From contig MSXT01000006.1 in assembly GCA_002083595.1 (NCBI GenBank), positions 3,377 through 67,376 on the forward strand: a stretch of DNA of 64,000 bases, written 5' to 3'. Numbering within the stretch: the stretch's first letter is position 1; each line of letters begins with the position of its first letter. The translations under genes were made by a program, and so were the position numbers. The notes under the pieces are model-generated. The model was given only the letters and a program-made list of their open reading frames with translations. It was not told where the DNA came from and ran no database searches. Positions 44,766-54,580 of the stretch are shown piece by piece. This DNA comes from Proteobacteria bacterium ST_bin16 (GTDB taxonomy: Bacteria; Pseudomonadota; Gammaproteobacteria; Burkholderiales; Nitrosomonadaceae).

Positions 44766-44802
44766 AAATAGAGCATTTGCATCAAGAAATGCTCTATTTT
44801 TT
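44766..44802 (+). terminator. Strong Rho-independent terminator
   Basis: AAATAGAGCATTT (44766-44778) and AAATGCTCTATTT (44787-44799) pair perfectly over 13 bp with an 8-base loop, followed by TTT. It ends the small transcript carrying the 25-residue peptide. Confidence 0.92.
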
Positions 44803-45070
44803 ATGCTGTGCCGCTCAGCTGCGGTAAAGTTCAAATCCGGTATCAAATCGTACCGTGTTCTCAATGTAAAAAATCCATCGGCTAGATGCCTTGGGATTTT
44901 CTCCTCATCCAAATCATCCCATGTTTTTAACAGCAAAAATATGTGCAAGAATGGTATGATCTGCGCTAATTTTTGTTGTCGTAATACGGTTTTGCAGTAG
45001 TTTTTCTGGGTGGAGTCAATTAATCATTTTTCCAGCGTTGCTGGCTGGTTTCCCAACACCGGGGTAGTTC

Positions 45071-46465
45071 ATGTCTTTCAGTATCGCTGATTTGTTATCG
45101 CAACATCGCACCGACAAATTTGATTTGCACGATCGTTACCTGAATGCGCAAATGGTCAGGGTACTGAAGACAATCGGTTATGACCGCAATTATGAGCGCG
45201 CGATCGGGCAGTATTTGTATGACGAGCAAGGGAACGAATATCTCGATTTGTTGAGCGGTTTCGGGGTGTATGCGTTCGGCCGCAACCATCCGGTGATCGT
45301 CAATGCATTAAAAGAAGTGTTGTCGCTCGAAATGCCCGATTTGGTGCAGATGGATGTGTCGATTCTGAGCGGCTTGCTGGCTAAGGAGATCTTGACCACG
45401 ACGCCGGACAATCTGGAGCGGGCATTCTTTTGCAATTCCGGCACCGAGGCGGTCGAAGCGGCGATCAAGTTCGCGCGCTACTTTACCAAGCGCAACCGCA
45501 TTATTTGCTGTGATCATGCTTATCATGGCCTGACGATGGGTGCGCTGTCACTGAACGGCGAACAGATTTTCAAGGATGGCTTCGGGCCGTTGCTGCAAGA
45601 TTGCGGCTCGGTGCCATTCAACGATCTGGCCGCATTGGAACAGGCGCTCAGCAGCCGCAACGTGGCGGCATTCGTGGTCGAGCCGATCCAAGGCAAAGGC
45701 GTGAATATCCCGGACGATAATTACCTGCCCGAAGTCGAACGCATGTGCAAGAAATACGGCACCTTGTTTGTCGCGGATGAAATTCAGACCGGACTGGGGC
45801 GTACTGGTAAATTCTGGGCAGTTGAGCATTGGGGCGTGAAGCCCGACATGATTTGCATGGCCAAGGCACTGTCCGGCGGGTTTGTTCCGGTCGGCGCAGT
45901 GGCGATGACGCAGCCGATTATGGATAGCGTGTTTAACCGCATGGACCGCGCGGTGGTGCATGGCTCCACGTTCTCCAAGAACAATATGGCGATGGCGGCG
46001 GGGCTGGCCAGTCTGGAAGTGATCAAAAGCGAAAAACTGGTCGAGAACAGCGCCAAAGTCGGTGCGGATTTGATCGCACGATTGAATGCCTTAACCGGTC
46101 AGTTTGAATTCCTGAAAGGAGCGCGCGGCAAAGGATCGATGATCGCGGTGGAATTCAAATCGCCCGACAGTTTCTCGTTAAAAGCCGCCTGGATGATGCT
46201 GGAAGCGGCCAACAAAGGGTTGTTCTGCCAGATGATCACAATCCCATTGTTCAAAGAACACAGAATTCTGACGCAAGTGGCGGGGCATGGCATGAATGTG
46301 GTCAAACTGTTACCGCCGCTGATCCTGACACAAAAAGATTGCGACCGCATTATCAGTGCATTTTCCAAGACGATCGCCGATACGCATCAAGTGCCGGGTT
46401 CCATTTGGGAGCTTGGCAAGAACCTGGCCAGCCATGCGTTAAAAGCGAAGGCCGGTCAAAGCTAG
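45071..46465 (+). CDS. Class III PLP aminotransferase, HpnO-like
   Basis: 464 residues. K265 (AKALSGG) binds PLP and D236-E237 (ADEIQTGLGRTG) is the class III signature. NSGTEAVEAAIKFAR lies at 122-136. The long N-terminus with LHDRYLNAQMVRVLKTIG and LLSGFGVYAFGRNHP resembles HpnO, the hopanoid aminotransferase that makes aminobacteriohopanetriol, as I remember it. It is not adjacent to hpnH-hpnB (7 kb away). An ornithine/acetylornithine-type aminotransferase is the alternative. It lies 7 bases before the permease gene. Confidence 0.6.
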   Translation: MSFSIADLLSQHRTDKFDLHDRYLNAQMVRVLKTIGYDRNYERAIGQYLYDEQGNEYLDLLSGFGVYAFGRNHPVIVNALKEVLSLEMPDLVQMDVSILSGLLAKEILTTTPDNLERAFFCNSGTEAVEAAIKFARYFTKRNRIICCDHAYHGLTMGALSLNGEQIFKDGFGPLLQDCGSVPFNDLAALEQALSSRNVAAFVVEPIQGKGVNIPDDNYLPEVERMCKKYGTLFVADEIQTGLGRTGKFWAVEHWGVKPDMICMAKALSGGFVPVGAVAMTQPIMDSVFNRMDRAVVHGSTFSKNNMAMAAGLASLEVIKSEKLVENSAKVGADLIARLNALTGQFEFLKGARGKGSMIAVEFKSPDSFSLKAAWMMLEAANKGLFCQMITIPLFKEHRILTQVAGHGMNVVKLLPPLILTQKDCDRIISAFSKTIADTHQVPGSIWELGKNLASHALKAKAGQS

Positions 46466-46472
46466 AATCCGC

Positions 46473-47537
46473 ATGAATACCGAACACTCCAACGAACTGC
46501 ATTATTTCTGGTGGCTGGCGCTGGCTTGTGTGTCGGGCGGGGTACTGTACCTGCTCAGTCCGATTCTGACACCTTTCTTGCTCGCCGCAGTCATTGCTTA
46601 TATCTGTAATCCGATGGTGAGGCGCATGGCGGGCAGAAATATCTCTCGTACCGCAGGCACGATATTGGTGATGTTCTTATTACTCGGCATGTTCGCGGCG
46701 CTGATTTTGATCATGGTGCCGCTGTTTGAAGAAGAAGCCCGGCGGATGCTGGACAAAATGCCGGTTTATCTCGAAGTGCTGCGGACCAAGGTGATTCCGT
46801 GGCTGGAAGGCCGTTTTAACATCAGCCTGCAACCGGACATGAATGTCCTGAAACAAGCGATATCGGAACACTGGCAAAGCGCGGGTGGAGTGGCAGCCAA
46901 GGTACTGCCTTCGTTGACCAGCGGCGGCATGGCGATCGTGGAATTTCTGGTCAATATGCTGCTGGTGCCGGTGGTGTTGTTTTATCTGCTGCGCGATTGG
47001 GACATGTTGATCAAGCTGATCGATGAAATGATCCCGCGTTACTGGCACAAGCAGATTTCCCTATTGGCCAGGGAAACCGACCAGATTCTCGCGGAATTCC
47101 TGCGCGGACAGTTGTCTGTCATCGTGCTGATGAGCATTTGTTACATTACCGGCCTCTGGCTGGCAGGACTGGAGTTTGCGTTGCCGATTGGCTTGGTTGC
47201 AGGCATTCTGGTTTTCGTGCCGTACCTCGGCATGATTGTCGGTCTGACGCTCGCAACACTGGCCGCTGTGATGCAGTTTCAAGATTGGGGCGGATTGATA
47301 CCGGTATGGATCGTGTTTGGTATTGGCCAATTGCTGGAGGGCATGCTGTTTACTCCTTGGCTGGTGGGTGACCGCATCGGCTTACATCCGGTCATGGTGA
47401 TTTTTGCCTTGATGGCGTTCGGTCAATTATTCGGTTTTTTCGGCATCCTGCTGGCGCTGCCGGTGAGCGCCGTATTGCTGGTATGGCTGCGGCATCTGCA
47501 TCAGCATTATCTGGTCAGCAATTTCTACAATTCATAG
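46473..47537 (+). CDS. AI-2E/PerM-family membrane protein
   Basis: 354 residues with about eight hydrophobic segments. The paired N-terminal helices (LLSPILTPFLLAAVIAYICNP, core PILTPFLLAAVIAYI), the amphipathic central part, and IVLMSICYITGLWLAGL and FGFFGILLALPVSAV near the C-terminus are typical of the family. Members include AI-2 exporters and ion/proton antiporters, so the substrate is open. In many proteobacteria perM precedes hda, as here. Confidence 0.88.
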   Translation: MNTEHSNELHYFWWLALACVSGGVLYLLSPILTPFLLAAVIAYICNPMVRRMAGRNISRTAGTILVMFLLLGMFAALILIMVPLFEEEARRMLDKMPVYLEVLRTKVIPWLEGRFNISLQPDMNVLKQAISEHWQSAGGVAAKVLPSLTSGGMAIVEFLVNMLLVPVVLFYLLRDWDMLIKLIDEMIPRYWHKQISLLARETDQILAEFLRGQLSVIVLMSICYITGLWLAGLEFALPIGLVAGILVFVPYLGMIVGLTLATLAAVMQFQDWGGLIPVWIVFGIGQLLEGMLFTPWLVGDRIGLHPVMVIFALMAFGQLFGFFGILLALPVSAVLLVWLRHLHQHYLVSNFYNS

Positions 47538-47573
47538 TCCTGCCGGTTTAGAGTCTGGCGGCATCCCTGAGTC

Positions 47574-48257
47574 ATGATGATGCAACAATTGCTGCTCGAC
47601 ATTTTGCCGCCGCCGTCTCCCGCGCTGGAAAACTTTCAACCGGGAAAAAATGCCGAATTGCTGCACATGCTGACTGGCATTTTGTCCGGGCGGGAACAGG
47701 AACGTTTTGTTTATTTGTGGGGTAAGCCGGGGTGCGGCAAAAGTCATTTGCTGCAAGCGGTTGTTGCCACGTATACACAAAGAAGCCTAAAAGCGGTATA
47801 TTGCAGCGCCAAAAAACAGAGTGAGTTTCCGGTTGAGGATGACATGGATTGCATCGCCATCGACGATATCGATGACCTGAGTGCAGCGGCTCAGATCGGA
47901 TTGTTCAATCTGTATAACCAGTTGCGCGACGAAGGCCATGCCTTATTGCTGCTGAGCGGCACAGTTGCGCCGATGTATCTGAATTTGCGCCAGGATCTGG
48001 TGACGCGCTTGGGCTGGGGGTTGGTTTTTCAGGTGCATGAACTGACCGAAGAAGAGAAAATCCGGGCCATGAAAACGCATGCCGCGGATCGCGGCTTTGT
48101 GATTTCACAGGAAATTTGTCTTTATTTGTTGCGGCACGGGCGGCGCGATTTGCCGTCGCTGATGATGACGCTGGATGCTTTGGACCGCTATTCGCTGGTG
48201 CATCAGCGTCCCATTACCATTCCTTTGTTACGAGAATTATTACAGGTGGCTTCATGA
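47574..48257 (+). CDS. hda: DnaA regulatory inactivator Hda
   Basis: 227 residues with three consecutive possible ATG starts (47574, 47577, 47580). A beta-clamp-binding-like QLLLDI lies at the N-terminus. The AAA+ core has Walker A GKPGCGKSH and an acidic Walker B IAIDDIDDL, in a DnaA domain III fold without the DNA-binding domain IV. Hda with the sliding clamp stimulates ATP hydrolysis by DnaA after initiation. The next gene's ATG overlaps its stop. Confidence 0.93.
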   Translation: MMMQQLLLDILPPPSPALENFQPGKNAELLHMLTGILSGREQERFVYLWGKPGCGKSHLLQAVVATYTQRSLKAVYCSAKKQSEFPVEDDMDCIAIDDIDDLSAAAQIGLFNLYNQLRDEGHALLLLSGTVAPMYLNLRQDLVTRLGWGLVFQVHELTEEEKIRAMKTHAADRGFVISQEICLYLLRHGRRDLPSLMMTLDALDRYSLVHQRPITIPLLRELLQVAS

Positions 48258-48916
48258 ATTTAGCATTATTTGATTTGGATAACACGCTGATTGCAGGCGA
48301 TAGCGATTTTCAGTGGGCGCAGTTTTTGATAGAAAAGAACGCGCTGGACCGCGAGTTGCACGAAGCGAAAAATATCGAGTTTTACGAGCAATACAAAGCC
48401 GGGACGCTGGATATTCACGAATTTCTCGATTTTCAGCTTAAGCCGCTGGCGCGTCATCCGCGCGCGCAATTGGAAGCTTGGCGTAAGGAATTCATGATCC
48501 AGAGGATTACCCCGATCATCGCACCCGGTACACGGAAATTGATCGAGCAGCATATGCTGGATAACGATTTGTGCATCATCATTACCGCCACCAACAGTTT
48601 CGTCACCGCGCCGATTGCTCAGGCGCTTGGTATCGAGCACTTGATTGCAACCGAACCGGAAGAAAAGGACGGCGAATTTACCGGCCGGGTTTTCGGCACA
48701 CCGTCATTCCGCGAAGGAAAGGTCGAGCGGCTGGAGAAATGGCTGGATGCGCATAATTTAACCTGGCTATCGTTTCTGCGCAGCTGGTTTTACAGCGATT
48801 CGTTGAACGACCTGCCGTTGCTCAGCAAAGTAACGCACCCGGTCGCCGTCGATCCCGATCCGACATTGAAAAGCCACGCCGAAAGAAACAACTGGCCGAT
48901 TATCAGTTTGCGGTAG
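48254..48916 (+). CDS. HAD-IB family phosphatase (SerB-like)
   Basis: 220 residues from ATG 48254, overlapping the hda stop; a longer upstream frame lies inside hda. Motif I is FDLDNTLIAGDSD with both catalytic Asp residues. Motif II is ITATNSF, and motif III comprises the K (EGKVERLEKWL) with YSDSLNDLPLL. It belongs to the HAD-IB group with phosphoserine phosphatase-like proteins (TIGR01490 type). Substrate unknown; hda-HAD pairing is frequent in betaproteobacteria. Confidence 0.9.
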   Translation: MNLALFDLDNTLIAGDSDFQWAQFLIEKNALDRELHEAKNIEFYEQYKAGTLDIHEFLDFQLKPLARHPRAQLEAWRKEFMIQRITPIIAPGTRKLIEQHMLDNDLCIIITATNSFVTAPIAQALGIEHLIATEPEEKDGEFTGRVFGTPSFREGKVERLEKWLDAHNLTWLSFLRSWFYSDSLNDLPLLSKVTHPVAVDPDPTLKSHAERNNWPIISLR

Positions 48917-48965
48917 TATTTATCCGTGTCAATCGTCCATTGCGCTGCTGAGTTTTTGTTACGAT

Positions 48966-51900
48966 TCAATCAAATTGCACGGCATAAAACAAATCCACCG
49001 CACTATCCTCACCCGCTTGAGTGACGATGGTAATTCCCGGTATCAGATTGTAATTCAGCTTAGCGATACCCATTGTGGTTGCCGTTAGGCCCCGCTCGTA
49101 AGTCAAGTAAGCGCGCGATGAAATGCGTTTGCCAATCACGCCGATCTGTCCAGTCAATGAACTGCCGATGCTTGCTTGCTTGAAAGTGATTTCATCCACA
49201 CCGAGTGCTTGGGTGATTCGATCGGTGATTCCGCTGCCGGATTGACCGCCGAGTATCGATCCGGCGGCTGACAGCAGCACCGAAGTATCGAGCCCGCTGG
49301 CGTCGGGTTTTCTGCCTAGCACGATCCAGGACAGCTTTTCGATGTCGGGTACCTCCGGTGTCGATACCAATCTTACCCGCGGGTGGCGTACCGATCCGTC
49401 GATTTCAACACCGGGCTCGACTGCCAGCCCCTCCCGCACCGCCAGTACACTCAGATTGGGATCGTCGAGCGGTCCCTGGAAACTGACGATGCCGCGTTTG
49501 ACTGTTAAATTCTGCCCGTATGCTTTGAATGCAGTGTCCTGCGCAGCGATCACACCGGTGAGCTTGAGTTGCTGATTGTTGTCGTTGCGGACTTGCAGCT
49601 GGCCGGCCAGGCGGCCTCCCAGACCGGCGGCGCGGATATGGAATTTCTCCCCCAGATTAAAGTTCATCGCAAGATCCAATGCCAGTTTCTGCGGACGTTG
49701 CGGTGCTGAGGTATTGACCAGAATGACATCGTCCGGCAACGCCGGGTGACCTTCCGGCGGCTGCATGATCAAACCGGCGTCAGCCCGTAAATCACCGGCA
49801 ATGCTGAGGCGGTTTTGCTGCAAACGGGCGGTGCCGCTGCCGGAAGAGACGATCCAGTAATCAGTTTTATGCACCAGCGGCAGTTTCTCGATGGAGAAAT
49901 CGAGGTGACTTGGGCCGCCGGTTAATCCGGCCTTGCCGCTGACAGTCAGCGCCCCCATCGTATCTTGCAGCGCCAGATTGCCGAACAAGCGATTATCCGG
50001 CGGCGGCCCATGAGGGCTGGCGAAGTGCAGCCGGTCGATGTGCAAATCCGCTTGCTGGAAATGCGCGGCCAGGGTGCCTTGCTGCAAGCGAATGCCCTGT
50101 TCCAGTAAGGTCAGGCGTAAATTTGCGCCGGATACCGTGCCGCTGATATCGGGCTGTTGCAGTGTGCCCCGGATTCCAGCTTGAATGAGTAATTCGCCAT
50201 CGGCGTGCAGATTGTTACCGAACGCATTGAGCCACTTCAAGCTGGCGATGCTGGCTTGGATATCACCCTGCAACGGCGATTCTTTGGTGATGGACCATTG
50301 CGCTTTCGTGGGTTGCAGCGGCATCGTCACTTCCGCTCGAACGCTGCCCAGTGTTTCGCTATTCAGCGTGAATTGTCCGGATAGTTTTCCCTGCCGTGCG
50401 GTTGCCTGCAACAGTAATTGTTGCAATCCCAATGGCTGCGGTATGTCTCCTGGCAAATACAAGTCGCCACGTTCGCGCTGGATGTGCAATTCACCGCTCA
50501 GCTGCTTAGCGGCATCGAGATGCCAGCGGCCACCCAATTGTAACGGGGCTTCTTTTGCGCGCACCGGAGTGCCGGGCAACAATCCAATGCCGGTGAAATC
50601 ACCGCTGGTTTTCAAGCTGTCGGGAGTCCAGTGCAATTGTTCGATGCGGATCGATCCGCCGGAAAGCGAAAACCCGGCATCATGCAACAAAAACGATGCC
50701 GTGCTGGCCGCGAGTGTTGTTGGTGCCAGCAGGCGAACCGGCATGTCACCGGTGGCGGACAGTTCGGTCAATTGGCCTTGCCAACGCGGCTGCTGCCCCG
50801 GTTTTGCCTCGCTCAAACCGCCGCTTGCCGCCAATCGTACCGCGCCATCCCGGTTGATAGCGGCATTGATCATGAGGCGGTGGTTGCCGGTTTTACCGCC
50901 GAGGGTGGCGATCAACTGCCTGATCATTGCTTGCTCATGCGCGCGGTAGGTATCGGCTGCTACGCTCAGCGCAATGGTGTCATCTTGCTGCCACCGCGCG
51001 CTGGCGGAAAGGCCCGAGAATTGCTGCTTACCGGGTAATTCTAGACGCTTGCTGGTCAGTTTCCAGTCGAGATCCGGTGTTCTGAGAGTGCCGCGGAAAC
51101 TAAGCTGTGTCTGTAAATCGCCCGATATGCCCAAACCCAGCTGCGTCAATGCGGGGGCATTGACCGTCAATTGAACGTCGTGCCGTTCGCCGTCCAGGCG
51201 GCCCTGCGCAAGCAGCCGGTTTGAACCCGCCAACAATTCAGCCTTGCCGCTGAAGCGGCTGCCAGCGGTGAATGCGATCTCTCCCGAGCCGCTCACCGGT
51301 GATTTTGCCAAGCGGCTTTTTTGCATAGCGTATTTCAAAGTACCGGTAACCGCCGGTAGCCGCTGGCCGGATAACTGCAAGGTGGCGTTCAGGCTGGAAT
51401 CGACCGTTTGAATAAAATCCGCACTGTTAAAATCAATCAACTCGCCCGACAACTCAAACGATTGATCTCCCGTCAACTGCAATTTGCCTTGACCGGCCAA
51501 TCGCGACCGGTTGCGTTGCAGATTGAACTGTTCGAGCACGAGCTGCTCGGTAGTGCGGGCAATGTTGGCAGTCAAACGTAACGACCGGTCGCGCAAATCG
51601 ATGCGGGCAGATTGCTTTTCCGCGCCGCCGGTGAGCTCGATCTTGCCGGAAACTGCCGCGGATTGCAGGCGGCTGTCGAGCTGTTGCGGGTCGAGCCATT
51701 CAACCGCCAAGTCCGCGGTGAGAGCGTGCTTGCGCCAATCCCAAACCAGCGCTCCGCGTACAACGCCATCTTTTCCGGATTGCGCATGTACATCCGGCAG
51801 CGTCAGCGATTCCGGGGAAAATTGCACGCGAGTATCAATGGCGGACAGCGGAATACCATTTTGATCGAACGGCGCGGGCGCATGATTTTCGATGTTGATG

Positions 51901-52805
51901 TGACCGGCCAATTGCCCGGCTTTGTTTTGCATCAACTGTGCCGACAGAGACAGCTTCGCTTGCGGCGCACTGGCCAGAAAATCGGCCGGATTCCATTGCT
52001 CCAGGATAGCGTCTAACTGCGTCAGCGGATTCGCGGCAAACGGCTGCACTTGTGCTTGCAGTGTCATATTGGCGGCAGGCGGCTTGCTGGCAGATTGAAT
52101 CGTGAGCTGTTCCAGATTCCCGGTAACGGTTGTATCGATACCGCCCCATGAGCCATCAGCGGCGATGCCGATACGAGCGGATAAGGCATACGGCGCGTTG
52201 CCCGCGAGTTCCACCTGCGATTCGACGGTCGCCCAAGGTGTTGTGAAATTCAGCTGCGTAAGCCGGTGATGCTTACCGTCGCTATCCAATGCCAGTACTA
52301 AATTGGATATGACCGGCGCGGCATTTTCCTGGGTTGCCGCATTCAGATGAATTGAGCCGGCAGTTAATTCCGCGATCGATAATCCGAACGGTAGCAGCAA
52401 ACTGTCCGGTGGTTGCGGGGCGGCGGGCGTGGTTTCAGTCGTATGCTGATTGATCCAAATCGATTCCAACGCCAACCGGTTGACACTGACCCGCCGTTGA
52501 AACAATTGCCCGGGATTCCAGTGCATGTGGAGATTCTGTAGCGTCAGTGCCAGTTCATTGTTGCTGAAATGAATATGTTCAATATGCAGGTCTTGCAGCG
52601 TGCCATAAACACCGGTCAATTGAACCGTGCCGCCGCTCCAACGGTTAACAGCGGCAACCGTCGATTGCAATCCGGATGAGCTATACAACAGCCAATAACT
52701 GGCAGTTACCGTTAACGCCAGCCAAAGCAACAAACTGCTAACCAATGTGCGATAACGACGGGCGGTTTTCGGGGAAGACGGGTTTACAGTGTGTTGCTCG
52801 GACAT
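48966..52805 (-). CDS. tamB: TamB, translocation and assembly module inner-membrane protein
   Basis: 1279 residues. An N-terminal membrane anchor (about 22-44, SLLLWLALTVTASYWLLY) precedes a very long periplasmic beta-rich body of AsmA/TamB repeats and the C-terminal DUF490 domain (LTYERGLTATTMGIAKLNYNL, core TYERGLTATTMG). TamB spans the periplasm and works with TamA in outer-membrane protein or phospholipid transport. It lies 17 bases downstream of tamA, a conserved pair. Confidence 0.95.
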   Translation of the reverse strand: MSEQHTVNPSSPKTARRYRTLVSSLLLWLALTVTASYWLLYSSSGLQSTVAAVNRWSGGTVQLTGVYGTLQDLHIEHIHFSNNELALTLQNLHMHWNPGQLFQRRVSVNRLALESIWINQHTTETTPAAPQPPDSLLLPFGLSIAELTAGSIHLNAATQENAAPVISNLVLALDSDGKHHRLTQLNFTTPWATVESQVELAGNAPYALSARIGIAADGSWGGIDTTVTGNLEQLTIQSASKPPAANMTLQAQVQPFAANPLTQLDAILEQWNPADFLASAPQAKLSLSAQLMQNKAGQLAGHINIENHAPAPFDQNGIPLSAIDTRVQFSPESLTLPDVHAQSGKDGVVRGALVWDWRKHALTADLAVEWLDPQQLDSRLQSAAVSGKIELTGGAEKQSARIDLRDRSLRLTANIARTTEQLVLEQFNLQRNRSRLAGQGKLQLTGDQSFELSGELIDFNSADFIQTVDSSLNATLQLSGQRLPAVTGTLKYAMQKSRLAKSPVSGSGEIAFTAGSRFSGKAELLAGSNRLLAQGRLDGERHDVQLTVNAPALTQLGLGISGDLQTQLSFRGTLRTPDLDWKLTSKRLELPGKQQFSGLSASARWQQDDTIALSVAADTYRAHEQAMIRQLIATLGGKTGNHRLMINAAINRDGAVRLAASGGLSEAKPGQQPRWQGQLTELSATGDMPVRLLAPTTLAASTASFLLHDAGFSLSGGSIRIEQLHWTPDSLKTSGDFTGIGLLPGTPVRAKEAPLQLGGRWHLDAAKQLSGELHIQRERGDLYLPGDIPQPLGLQQLLLQATARQGKLSGQFTLNSETLGSVRAEVTMPLQPTKAQWSITKESPLQGDIQASIASLKWLNAFGNNLHADGELLIQAGIRGTLQQPDISGTVSGANLRLTLLEQGIRLQQGTLAAHFQQADLHIDRLHFASPHGPPPDNRLFGNLALQDTMGALTVSGKAGLTGGPSHLDFSIEKLPLVHKTDYWIVSSGSGTARLQQNRLSIAGDLRADAGLIMQPPEGHPALPDDVILVNTSAPQRPQKLALDLAMNFNLGEKFHIRAAGLGGRLAGQLQVRNDNNQQLKLTGVIAAQDTAFKAYGQNLTVKRGIVSFQGPLDDPNLSVLAVREGLAVEPGVEIDGSVRHPRVRLVSTPEVPDIEKLSWIVLGRKPDASGLDTSVLLSAAGSILGGQSGSGITDRITQALGVDEITFKQASIGSSLTGQIGVIGKRISSRAYLTYERGLTATTMGIAKLNYNLIPGITIVTQAGEDSAVDLFYAVQFD

Positions 52806-52822
52806 AAACGATCCTCAACCGA

Positions 52823-54580
52823 TCAGAAAGCGACGGCCATTGAGAAATGCACGCGTAGCGAACCGGTTTCGTGGCCCCGAGCCAGATCGAGCGCGAGCGG
52901 TCCCGCCGGGCTGCGCCAGCGGATACCGGCACCGTAGGCGAGAAACATCTGCATGTCTTGCCAGCGGTCGGCCGCGCTGCCAATGTCGGCAAACGCCGCC
53001 GCACCCCATTGCTGGGTCAGCCAATGGGTATACTCGGCGGTACCGGTCGCCATCACCCGTCCGCCGACGATGGCGTTGCCTTCGTGGACACCGATGCCTT
53101 TGAAATCGTAACCGCGCAGCGATTGAATACCACCGGCGCGAAACAGGTATTCTTGCGGAATGCCGAAACGTGACGATGCCAGGGTATAACCGGCTTCCGC
53201 GCGCAGGAAGAAAACGTCGCGCGATCCCACCGGCCACCAGCTCTGATGCCGGGCATAAGTGCGGATAAAATCCTGATCCGACAGCAATTGCTGACTGCCG
53301 CCGCCGATGCGCACTTCGGTGCTGTGGCCGCGCCGGATATTGACCGGATCGTCGACAATCTGCCGCCGCCAGCGCCAATCCAGCACCAGCGCCTCGTTAA
53401 TCTGATTGATCGCGCCGTCGGGTTTTTTATGTTCGCGCTGCCAATTCAAACCCAATTGCATGAATAGCGATGGCGTCTGGTAATTGCGCGAAATACCGAC
53501 TTTCTGATCGACGGTTTGCAGACCTTGAATATCGGTCATCTGCAGGCTGGCGCCGAGCGAATAATTGATCTGATTTTGATCGGGCAGGGTATCGATCCCC
53601 GCTAGAAACGTTTGCCGCTTTTGCTCGAGACGCAGCAAACTGGTGAGATTCCAGGCGCGGTCAAGTAAATTATGATGATGGTAATTGACTTCGCCACGCG
53701 CGCCATTGTTGGAACTGTAACCAACACCGAAAGCAAAGCGTTGTGCTTGAGCTTCCGACAGCATGACTTTAACGGGTACCGACCGGTGTTGGGCGATATC
53801 GGGCGAGATACTGACTGAAACCGTACTGAATTGCGGTTTCTTCTGTAATGCGAGTTGATATTGATGCAGCAAATCGCGTTGATAAATATCGCCTGGTTTG
53901 TAAGGCGCAAGCCGCGTGATCAGTGATGCATCGTAACGTTCCAGGCCGGAAACTTGAGTTTCTCCAAGATAGAAAACCGGTCCGGAATCGATAGTGACGG
54001 TAAGGTCAGCGCGCGCTGCGCCGGGGTCGACACTGGCCTGGCTGCCCGTGATGACGGCGGCGGCGAATGCTTGCTGCGTGATGCTATTAATCAAAGCGGA
54101 TTTTGCCTGTTCCCAATCGGCGGAGCGAAAGGGCAGCCCGGTCTTTAACGGCCACACAGCGCGAAGCTGCTCGATGCGCTTGCGGTGATCTTCATCGCCA
54201 TTGGCGATATCGCCCGCAAATTCAAGGTTAATAGAACCTATGCGGGTCAATTCGCCAGGATCGATTTTGATCTCGATTGATTGCTCTGGTGCTGGTTTTG
54301 TTACCGAGATCACGGCATTGAAGTAACCTTCAGTCGCCAAAATTTCTTTGATTTCTTTTTGTAAGCGATGCACGAAAATGTTTTCATCAAACTCGCTGGC
54401 GAATGACTCTGTAGGTAATTGAATATATTTATCGAGTAATTCTTGTACCGGTTGCGGTGCCGATAAGGAGACGATAGCCGACTTACCGGGCAAATCGGAA
54501 GTTTCTTGCGCAACCGCGTGGAAACTCGACAAGACCAATAGCGCAATCATATAAAAACGGATATTACAGAATCGAGTCAA
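52823..54580 (-). CDS. tamA: TamA, Omp85-family outer-membrane assembly protein
   Basis: 585 residues. Signal peptide about 1-25. Three POTRA-like domains (about 45-270) are followed by a 16-strand barrel with the Omp85 motif region (FRAGGIQSLRGYDF, with the lid-lock RGYDF). The penultimate segment (WRSPAGPLALDLA) and final aromatic residue (VAF) fit a BAM substrate. The track start is a TTG at 54580, which gives a basic signal N-region; an ATG at 54550 is possible but would leave no positive charge. No clear ribosome-binding site for either. Confidence 0.93.
   Translation of the reverse strand: MTRFCNIRFYMIALLVLSSFHAVAQETSDLPGKSAIVSLSAPQPVQELLDKYIQLPTESFASEFDENIFVHRLQKEIKEILATEGYFNAVISVTKPAPEQSIEIKIDPGELTRIGSINLEFAGDIANGDEDHRKRIEQLRAVWPLKTGLPFRSADWEQAKSALINSITQQAFAAAVITGSQASVDPGAARADLTVTIDSGPVFYLGETQVSGLERYDASLITRLAPYKPGDIYQRDLLHQYQLALQKKPQFSTVSVSISPDIAQHRSVPVKVMLSEAQAQRFAFGVGYSSNNGARGEVNYHHHNLLDRAWNLTSLLRLEQKRQTFLAGIDTLPDQNQINYSLGASLQMTDIQGLQTVDQKVGISRNYQTPSLFMQLGLNWQREHKKPDGAINQINEALVLDWRWRRQIVDDPVNIRRGHSTEVRIGGGSQQLLSDQDFIRTYARHQSWWPVGSRDVFFLRAEAGYTLASSRFGIPQEYLFRAGGIQSLRGYDFKGIGVHEGNAIVGGRVMATGTAEYTHWLTQQWGAAAFADIGSAADRWQDMQMFLAYGAGIRWRSPAGPLALDLARGHETGSLRVHFSMAVAF

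Larger units (their letters stand above)
44471..45070. other. Region between peptidase and aminotransferase genes
   Basis: 600 bases. The left part is very AT-rich with TGTGAATAA (44591-44599), a match to the relaxed DnaA consensus TTATNCACA, and several GTGAA repeats. The middle holds a small reading frame and a strong terminator (both listed). The right part (44803-45070) has overlapping short frames on both strands without ribosome-binding sites; I see no gene there. Confidence 0.55.

Noticed and set aside
44679..44948. Minus-strand 89-codon frame between peptidase and aminotransferase genes
   Set aside because: It starts at TTG without a ribosome-binding site, reads through the strong terminator and over the small peptide gene, and shows no recognisable domain, although its middle looks protein-like and could be an old fragment.
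50185..50949. 254-codon plus-strand frame inside tamB
   Set aside because: Cys/Pro/Ser-rich product with no ribosome-binding site, opposite a conserved gene; a shadow frame.
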